Source: an uncultured Poribacteria bacterium (GTDB lineage Bacteria > Poribacteria > WGA-4E > WGA-3G). From it: 64,000 bases of DNA. The notes beneath the pieces are model-generated. The model worked only from the letters and a program-made list of their open reading frames with translations. It was not told the origin of the DNA and did no database searches. Where the stretch lies: assembly GCA_958295855.1 (NCBI GenBank), contig OY282383.1, positions 3,018,481 to 3,082,480 of the forward strand. Direction: 5' to 3'. Below, in pieces: positions 42,188 to 48,315 of this stretch. A program made the translations under genes and the position numbers. How positions within the stretch are numbered: position 1 is the first letter of the stretch; every line of letters begins with the position of its first letter.

Positions 42188-42427
42188 ATGCGCCAACGCA
42201 AATAGAAATTCCTCGCCGATCTGGAGCGGGTGGAACAGGTGAAGTCGATCGTCGCCGGCAAAGCGAAAAGTCTGCCACAAGCCGCCCTGAAATTTATCTT
42301 GGCGCACCCGGCAGTCTCCTGCGTCGTCCCAGGGATGATGACACCGGGGCAAGTGGACGACGGCATCTCGACTTCGGGTGCTGCCCCGCTACCTGCCGCC
42401 GTTTTGGAACAATTATACCGCAGTTAG
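42188..42427 (+). pseudogene. Aldo/keto reductase C-terminal remnant
   Basis: From ATG 42188 (with GAAGGA upstream) the frame reads MRQRK, a TAG stop, then KFLADLERVEQVKSIVAGKA, KSLPQAALKFILAHPAVSCV, VPGMMTPGQVDDGISTSG and AAPLPAAVLEQLYRS. This is the last part of an aldo/keto reductase (the SLPQAALKFIL...PG helix-strand). The barrel and catalytic tetrad are missing. Confidence 0.75.
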
Positions 42428-42483
42428 CGACAGAATAAAACTGCCAAATTTTTTGTTTGACAAATTCTGCAAAAAGTAAGAGA

Positions 42484-42526
42484 GTCGGTGGTACACGGTT
42501 CGGAAGGTTTTCCGTGTGCCCTACGA
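42484..42526 (+). promoter_or_regulatory. 5' leader hairpin of the first secreted-protein gene
   Basis: GGTACACGG (42490-42498) pairs with CCGTGTGCC (42512-42520), extended outside by GTCG/CGAC. It is followed by an AAGGAGG ribosome site before ATG 42584. It may be a transcript-stabilising or regulatory hairpin; a weak TTGACA lies near 42454. Confidence 0.45.
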
Positions 42527-42583
42527 CATTATTAGGCAAAACCTTCTCTTTTTTTCTAACTCATAAGGAGGAAAGAATTTTAA

Positions 42584-43885
42584 ATGTTCAGAAAATTATT
42601 CGTCGTAGCGTTGGCGTGTCTGATGAGTCTTTCAGTTATGACGCACATCGCTGATGCCGAAGAGCAAATCCTGGGGCCGTGGCTCTGGATGATTGCACTC
42701 ACCGAGGTTAACCAAGGCGGTGCGAATTCTACCAATATTGATTCACTTAATGAAGCCAGCCAAGGCAGAATCACCGAAGCAGACATCGCAAAAAACGGCG
42801 CGAAAGAAGGTGATACCGTCAGCGGTTATAAATGGACACCCGGCAAACTGCCTATGAACGGCGACATCAACGCGTGTGTCGTGAATATAGGCATGACAAA
42901 CGTCGCCGCTTTCGACGATGTTTCGTCTTATGCACTTATCATACTCGAATCCAAAGAAGCACAGCCTGATGTGACCTTCGGTGTCAGCAGTGATGATTCC
43001 ATCAAAGTCTGGCTCAACGGTGAAGTCGTTCATACCAACGCCGTGAACCGTGGACGTGGGAATGCGCCCGCGGATATAGATGGCTACCAAGATAAGTTTC
43101 AAGCTGCCCTGAAAAAAGGGGCAAATCTGTTGATGGTGAAGGTCTGTGAGCGTGGTGGCGGCTGGGGCATGCACGTCGGTGTGGATGCCGATTTCGATCA
43201 CAGCCTAAATTTTGAAGATTACGAACACGTTGACGGTGGCCCCACCGCGAGATTAGCGACACCATGGGGAAGAAATGATCGAATTACTGGCCCATGGCTC
43301 TGGATGATCGCCCCAACCGAAGCCGGCCAAGGCGGACAAGCTTCCACCGATGTGGATTCTCTCGACGATGCCAGCAGGGGCAAAGTCACCGAAGAAAAAG
43401 TCGCGGAAAACGGTGCAAAAGAAGGTGATGTCGTCGGAGACTATAAGTGGACACTCGGCACGCTTCCTGACAACGGTGATATCAACGCAATGCTCGTTAA
43501 GATAGGCATGACAAACGTCGCTGATTTGAACGATCATACATCCTACGGCTTGATTACGCTGAGAACGACGAAAGCGCAGCGTAAGGTTACGATGGGTGTC
43601 AACAGCGATGACTCTATCAAGGTTTGGCTCAACGGTGAAGTTGTTCATACCAACTCTATCAACCGCGGCCGCGGCAATGCTAACGCTTTTCAAGATCAGT
43701 TCGAGGTGGACCTCAAACGCGGCAGTAATCTGTTGCTGGTGAAGGTCGGTGAGCGTGGTGGTGGATGGGGGCAGTTCGTCGGTGTAGATGCTGATTTCGC
43801 TCTCGGTGGCACGCCGGGTTTGCTGCCCGTTGAGCCGACAGGGAAATTAGTGACGCAGTGGGGGAAAATAAAGCGTGCACGCTAA
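42584..43885 (+). CDS. Secreted two-domain beta-sandwich protein
   Basis: A 433-residue exported protein with a signal peptide (FRKLFVVALACLMSLSVMTH, cleavage near ADA-EE) and two tandem domains of about 190 residues. Each domain contains GPWLWMIA at its start and VTMGVNSDDSIKVWLNGEVV then LLLVKVGERGGGWG at its end, a pattern found in carbohydrate-binding beta-sandwiches. The C-terminal tail is PTGKLVTQWGKIKRAR. The second domain is nearly identical in DNA to the next gene, so it was duplicated recently. The function is probably cell-surface glycan binding; no catalytic motif is seen. Confidence 0.75.
   Translation: MFRKLFVVALACLMSLSVMTHIADAEEQILGPWLWMIALTEVNQGGANSTNIDSLNEASQGRITEADIAKNGAKEGDTVSGYKWTPGKLPMNGDINACVVNIGMTNVAAFDDVSSYALIILESKEAQPDVTFGVSSDDSIKVWLNGEVVHTNAVNRGRGNAPADIDGYQDKFQAALKKGANLLMVKVCERGGGWGMHVGVDADFDHSLNFEDYEHVDGGPTARLATPWGRNDRITGPWLWMIAPTEAGQGGQASTDVDSLDDASRGKVTEEKVAENGAKEGDVVGDYKWTLGTLPDNGDINAMLVKIGMTNVADLNDHTSYGLITLRTTKAQRKVTMGVNSDDSIKVWLNGEVVHTNSINRGRGNANAFQDQFEVDLKRGSNLLLVKVGERGGGWGQFVGVDADFALGGTPGLLPVEPTGKLVTQWGKIKRAR
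43285..43885 (+). repeat. 600-bp segmental duplication (copy 1; copy 2 at 44015-44615)
   Basis: The second domain of the first gene and the body of the second gene are the same length with an offset of 730 bp, and differ at only about ten positions by eye. Confidence 0.85.
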
Positions 43886-43919
43886 AGTTAAAAGTTACTC
43901 TATTTTTGAAAAAAATTAG

Positions 43920-44615
43920 ATGGAGGTTTTCATGTACAGGAAATTATTTGTAGGACTAACGTGCCTCATGACGCTTTTTCTCATGACGCACATTGCTGAT
44001 GCACAAGAGCGAATTAAAGGCCCGTGGCTCTGGGTGATCGCCCCAACCGAAGCCGGCCAAGGCGGACAAGCTTCCACCGATGTGGATTCTCTCGACGATG
44101 CCAGCAGGGGCAAAGTCACCGAAGAAAAAGTCGCGGAAAACGGTGCAAAAGAAGGTGATGTCGTCGGAGACTATAAGTGGACACTCGGCACGCTTCCTGA
44201 CAACGGTGATATCAACGCAATGCTCGTTAAGATAGGCATGACAAACGTCGCTGATTTGAACGATCATACATCCTACGGCTTGATTACGCTGAAAACGACG
44301 AAAGCGCAACGGAAGGTTACGATGGGTGTCAACAGCGATGACTCTATCAAGGTTTGGCTCAACGGTGAAGTTGTTCATACCAACCCTATCAACCGCGGCC
44401 GCGGCAATGCTAACGCTTTTCAAGATATGTTCGAGGTGGACCTCAAACGCGGCAGTAATCTGTTGCTGGTGAAGGTCAGTGAGCGTGGTGGTGGATGGGG
44501 GCAGTTCGTCGGTGTAGATGCTGATTTCGCTCTCGGTGACACGCCGGGTTTGCTGCCCGTTGAGCCGACAGGGAAATTAGTGACGCAGTGGGGGAAAATA
44601 AAGCGTGCACGCTAA
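43920..44615 (+). CDS. Secreted single-domain beta-sandwich protein
   Basis: A 231-residue exported protein: signal peptide (YRKLFVGLTCLMTLFLMTHI, cleavage near ADA-QE), one GPWLW...GGGWG domain, and the PTGKLVTQWGKIKRAR tail. The ribosome site GGAGG precedes ATG 43931 as well as 43920; the latter is used because it starts MEVFMYRK. ATG 43932 (MYRKLF) could be the true start. It shares its leader and signal peptide with the third gene and its body with the first, so it is a hybrid product of duplication. Confidence 0.75.
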   Translation: MEVFMYRKLFVGLTCLMTLFLMTHIADAQERIKGPWLWVIAPTEAGQGGQASTDVDSLDDASRGKVTEEKVAENGAKEGDVVGDYKWTLGTLPDNGDINAMLVKIGMTNVADLNDHTSYGLITLKTTKAQRKVTMGVNSDDSIKVWLNGEVVHTNPINRGRGNANAFQDMFEVDLKRGSNLLLVKVSERGGGWGQFVGVDADFALGDTPGLLPVEPTGKLVTQWGKIKRAR

Positions 44616-44695
44616 TTCTCTCGCTTTTCGACCAGGACAATTTCGTTTTCAGGTGTCGAGACTCTCGGCAAGAGAAGTTTCGCTTTTACCATAAA

Positions 44696-44933
44696 CACTT
44701 TTTAATCTTGATTTAATTGTGGTTATTTGTTAAACTAATATGGAAGAGTTGTTCACCCTTAATTTACAACGCGTCAGAAATCAACGCGCGAAGGGTGGGC
44801 AACGTTAAATCGCTTTACCACTTTTTAATCTTGATTTAATTGTGGTTATTTGTTAAACTAATATGTGAGGAGTTGTTCATCCTTAATTTAAAACGCGTCA
44901 GAAACCAACGCGCGAAGGGTGGGCAACGTTAAA
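44696..44933 (+). repeat. Two tandem copies of a 114-bp leader element with promoter and hairpin
   Basis: Copy 1 is 44696-44809 and copy 2 44819-44933. Each carries TTGATT-17 bp-TAAACT (a likely promoter; 44708-44736 in copy 1) followed by a hairpin CACCCTT...AAGGGTG (44754-44797). In copy 2 the stem is CATCCTT...AAGGGTG, a change that keeps a T-G pair. This suggests a conserved RNA structure upstream of the third secreted-protein gene. Confidence 0.75.
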
Positions 44934-44966
44934 GTTAAAAGTTACTCTATTTTTGAAAAAAATTAG

Positions 44967-46244
44967 ATGGAGGTTTTCATGTACAGGAAATTATTTGTAG
45001 GACTAACGTGCCTCATGACGATTTTTCTCATGACGCACATTGCTGATGCACAAGAGCCAATTAAAGGCCCGTGGCTCTGGATGATTGCGCCAACCGAAGC
45101 CGACCAAGGCGGGCAGGCTTCCACAGATATTGATTCCCTCGCAGTTAACAGCGGTGATGCTGTCACCGAGGCAATGGTAGCCGCAAACGGCGCAAACGAA
45201 GGGGACACCGTCGGTGATTACGCGTGGACACTCGGCACGCTCCCTGACAACGGCGACACGAACGCGATGCTCGTTGAGCTCGGCGTGACAGAAAACGCCG
45301 ATTTGAACGACGTGAGCTCTTACTGCCTCATCACACTTGAATCCGCAACAGCTCAGTCCGGTGTCACAATGGGTGTCGGCAGTGATGACTCTATCAAAGT
45401 CTGGCTCAACGGTGAAGTCGTTCATACCAACGCTATCAACCGTGGACGTGGGAATGCACCCGCGGATATAGATGGCTACCAAGATAAGTTTGAAGTGAAC
45501 CTGAACGAGGGTGATAATCTGTTGCTGGTGAAGGTGAGTGAGCGTGGTGGTGGATGGGGACAGTTCGTCGGTATAGATGCCGAGGTGACTGCTGTCTATA
45601 AACCGCCTGCACCTCCCGTAATGCATATTGTCGGGGAGTATCTCTGGATGATCACCCCAACCGAAGCCAACGAAGGCGGCGCGAATTCTACCGATATTGA
45701 TTCCCTCGCAGTTGCCAGTAACGATGCTGTCACCGAGGCAATGGTAGCAGAAAATGGCGCAACGGAAGGCGATGAAGTCGGTGATTACGCGTGGACGCTC
45801 GGTGAACTTCCTGCAAACGGAGACATCAACGCCATGCTCATCGAGCTCGGCGTGACAGAAAACGCCGATTTCAACGACGTGAGCTCTTACGCCCTGATTA
45901 CGCTTGAATCCGCAACAGCTCAGCCCGGTGTGACCATCGGTGTCAGCAGCGATGACTCTGTCAAAGTCTGGCTCAACGGTGAAGTCGTTCATACCAACGC
46001 CGTGAACCGCGGGCGTGGCGGCGCAGACTCCTTCCAAGATGAGTTCCAAGTCGACCTCGTCGCTGGCGATAATATCTTGCTGGTGAAGGTCAGTGAACGT
46101 GGCGGCGGATGGGGCATGTACGCGGGTACCAATGCCGAGCTCGCTGGTGCTGGCTATAAAGCACCCCCTGCTGATGATAGTGAAGTGGCTGTCGAGCCGC
46201 AGGGTAAACTCTTCACGACTTGGGGCAGCTTGAAAACCAGATAG
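44967..46244 (+). CDS. Secreted two-domain beta-sandwich protein, third paralogue
   Basis: A 425-residue exported protein with the same signal peptide as the preceding gene (YRKLFVGLTCLMTIFLMTHI) and two tandem domains more diverged than those of the first gene (for example NSGDAVTEAMVAANGANEGD and NDAVTEAMVAENGATEGDEV). The linker PAPPVMHIVGEYLWMI separates them. The tail is VEPQGKLFTTWGSLKTR. It is followed by a strong terminator. The three genes form a family, probably with redundant or varied ligand binding. Confidence 0.75.
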   Translation: MEVFMYRKLFVGLTCLMTIFLMTHIADAQEPIKGPWLWMIAPTEADQGGQASTDIDSLAVNSGDAVTEAMVAANGANEGDTVGDYAWTLGTLPDNGDTNAMLVELGVTENADLNDVSSYCLITLESATAQSGVTMGVGSDDSIKVWLNGEVVHTNAINRGRGNAPADIDGYQDKFEVNLNEGDNLLLVKVSERGGGWGQFVGIDAEVTAVYKPPAPPVMHIVGEYLWMITPTEANEGGANSTDIDSLAVASNDAVTEAMVAENGATEGDEVGDYAWTLGELPANGDINAMLIELGVTENADFNDVSSYALITLESATAQPGVTIGVSSDDSVKVWLNGEVVHTNAVNRGRGGADSFQDEFQVDLVAGDNILLVKVSERGGGWGMYAGTNAELAGAGYKAPPADDSEVAVEPQGKLFTTWGSLKTR

Positions 46245-46261
46245 TGCTCCATAAAAACTGT

Positions 46262-46299
46262 AGGGCGAGGCAGTTGATTTTCATCATCTCCCTCGCCCT
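46262..46299. repeat. Class 2-like GGGCGAGG hairpin
   Basis: AGGGCGAGG (46262-46270) and CCTCGCCCT (46291-46299) with a 20-nt loop. It resembles the hairpin at 53297-53318. Confidence 0.7.
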
Positions 46300-46312
46300 C
46301 CGGTATATCTGT

Positions 46313-46345
46313 AGCCTCGATCTCCCGATCGAGGCTTTTTCTTTT
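46313..46345 (+). terminator. Rho-independent terminator of the secreted-protein cluster
   Basis: AGCCTCGATC, TCCC, GATCGAGGCT, then TTTTCTTTT: a perfect 10-bp stem with a T tract. The T tract touches the stop codon of the convergent gene (46344-46346). Confidence 0.9.
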
Positions 46346-47195
46346 AACCTCTTATGAGTTCCATAAAGACAGGCAGCGATTCCCTAAATCCATCCTCGCG
46401 TGTGCCGTTTTCCGGGGTATAGACACTCTCTAAAGAAATTGCCCCTTGGTATTCGTCCCTTTTTAACGCATTCACAATATCGTTGTAGTAAGGGGCCATC
46501 TGTCCTTGGCGCATCGCGCAGAAATCGAACGTGGCCGCAGGTAGATTCACAACGCCATCCTTGAGATGGATATGCGCAATATGCTCACGGATAGCCTCGT
46601 ATCCGTCCGGATACGGGACCTCAGTACAATAGAGTGAACTACACGCATCCCAGAGCACCTTCAGATGGGGCGCGTCTAATTCGTCAATTAACCTTCTGGC
46701 AAGGTGTGCCGATGTCACGTTTCCAGAGATTGCAGTCTCCATGACGAGTGTGATACCCGCCGCGTCGGCGATTCGCAACGGTTCTTCCAACCGGTTCAGG
46801 AGTGTTGGCCATGCACCTTCAGAGATAATCGGTTCCGCGCCAAAAAGCACCATCTCTTTCCGAAAACTGAAAATCCGTACCAGAGTCGTGTCCAGTGCTT
46901 TTGCAACATCAATGCACCGTTGCAGTGTTGCAATGTGCGCGCGATAGGCAGGTGCATCCACTGCCGTATCAACAGGGAGTGCCGAGAGATTGTGATGCGA
47001 GATACACGATACCTTTAAGTTGCGGGCATCGATTAACCCTTTAACCCGTTCGATATCCGCATCTGTTAGTTCACCGACCTGTTTCTCCCAAAGATATTGT
47101 AATTCAACGTATTTCAGGCCGGTTTCGACCATGGTGTCAAGTGCATACTCGACATCCCGGCTGATGCCATCCGTGATAGTTCCCAGTTTGAACAT
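46344..47195 (-). CDS. Sugar phosphate isomerase/epimerase (AP endonuclease 2-like TIM barrel)
   Basis: A 283-residue xylose isomerase-like TIM-barrel protein. The metal-ligand segments are VMETAISGNVTSAH, LWDACSSLYCTEVP, HIAHIHLKDGVV and GAISLESVYTP (Glu/His pattern of the family). The substrate is unknown; it could be an inosose or other polyol derivative. The start follows GAGGAC with 6-nt spacing. It forms a minus-strand pair with the dehydrogenase at 47310. Confidence 0.8.
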   Translation of the reverse strand: MFKLGTITDGISRDVEYALDTMVETGLKYVELQYLWEKQVGELTDADIERVKGLIDARNLKVSCISHHNLSALPVDTAVDAPAYRAHIATLQRCIDVAKALDTTLVRIFSFRKEMVLFGAEPIISEGAWPTLLNRLEEPLRIADAAGITLVMETAISGNVTSAHLARRLIDELDAPHLKVLWDACSSLYCTEVPYPDGYEAIREHIAHIHLKDGVVNLPAATFDFCAMRQGQMAPYYNDIVNALKRDEYQGAISLESVYTPENGTREDGFRESLPVFMELIRG

Positions 47196-47309
47196 TCAAC
47201 GTCCTCTCAATTCTTCAGTTTGAATAAATAACATGAGCCACATTTCCGATGCTGGTGTGATTGGAAGATTGGATGGCCAAGCATCCTTCCGCCCTTCCCC
47301 TTTAATTAT

Positions 47310-48203
47310 TCATTCCGTTTTTTTGATTTCAACACCTGCAATATTTTCCAGAATTTTGATAATGGTCCAGTTGTCCTCATCGGGATTGACAGCTTTCCCG
47401 GCCTGAAATAACTCAAAGGCAGCACTTGCCGCGAACAGCGGCACCCCACAATCGTTTGCCATACTTTTCGCCAGGCTGAGATCTTTGTACATCGTCCCGA
47501 TATTGCTTTGCCCTTTAAAGTTCCGTTCCAAGATATTTTGCGTTGTATCCGTAAAGAGGAAATTGCCGACGACGCTGGTGCTGACCACCTCGCGTAGCAT
47601 TTCGGGTTTCACGCCTGCCTTCACCGCCAGCGTCAAAGCCTCAAAGATACCCGCATAAGTGGTGCCTATCAGCACTGCGAGCGCAGATTTGACGGTTTGG
47701 CCCATGCCAATGTCTTCTCCAACGTGATAGATGTCTTTGCCGACAGCTTCAAGCACCGGTTTTGATGCTTCAAATGTCTCGTTTTGCGCTGCCACCATCA
47801 TCGTGAGCGTCCCCGCAGCTGCGCCCGGCGCGCCCCCACTGACAGGCGCATCAACCATATTAACCCCTTTTGCTGTCACGAGTTCAGAAACCTCTATGAC
47901 TTGTGAACGCCCAATCGTTGCTGTACAGATTACCGTCGCTCCCGGTTTTAAGCCCGCCAATAACCCGCGTTCCGTTAAAAGCACCGCTTTAACCTGAGCG
48001 ACGTTAAGCACCATGATAAAAACCGCATCTGCGGCGGCACCGACTTCTCTCGGCGACGCGGCGGCGCGTGCCCCTTCTTGTACCAGCGTTTCCAGCGGCT
48101 CCGGGCGGACATCATACACTGTGAGTTCATGCCCTGCTTTCAAGATATTTCTTGACATGCCCAGCCCCATGTTACCTACCCCGATGAGTCCAATTTTCGC
48201 CAT
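47310..48203 (-). CDS. NAD(P)-dependent oxidoreductase, 3-hydroxyisobutyrate dehydrogenase family
   Basis: A 297-residue beta-hydroxyacid dehydrogenase. The N-terminal Rossmann motif is KIGLIGVGNMGLGM; the substrate-binding DAPVSGGAPGAAAGTLTMMV follows near residue 120, and the catalytic Lys lies in GQTVKSALAVLIG near residue 170. Related enzymes oxidise 3-hydroxyisobutyrate, tartronate semialdehyde or similar hydroxy acids. ATG 48203 follows GGAGGG; a TTG three bases upstream is an alternative. It probably completes degradation of sugar-derived hydroxy acids. Confidence 0.88.
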   Translation of the reverse strand: MAKIGLIGVGNMGLGMSRNILKAGHELTVYDVRPEPLETLVQEGARAAASPREVGAAADAVFIMVLNVAQVKAVLLTERGLLAGLKPGATVICTATIGRSQVIEVSELVTAKGVNMVDAPVSGGAPGAAAGTLTMMVAAQNETFEASKPVLEAVGKDIYHVGEDIGMGQTVKSALAVLIGTTYAGIFEALTLAVKAGVKPEMLREVVSTSVVGNFLFTDTTQNILERNFKGQSNIGTMYKDLSLAKSMANDCGVPLFAASAAFELFQAGKAVNPDEDNWTIIKILENIAGVEIKKTE

Positions 48204-48315
48204 CAATTCCCTCCTAAAAAGTGTTTTTGACCTTGGGGATACAAGTATCCTGTTCTCATTTTATGTATCTATCTAGTTTACTATACGCCAACAAATAAGT
48301 CAAGTTCTGATATCC

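Noticed and set aside
44696..44933. Possible CRISPR array
   Set aside because: Only two directly adjoining copies of 114 bp with no spacer pattern; they are leader duplications.
45003..46049. 348-codon open frame antisense to the third secreted protein
   Set aside because: Same long antisense openness appears in the paralogous genes, as expected from their repeated coding sequence.
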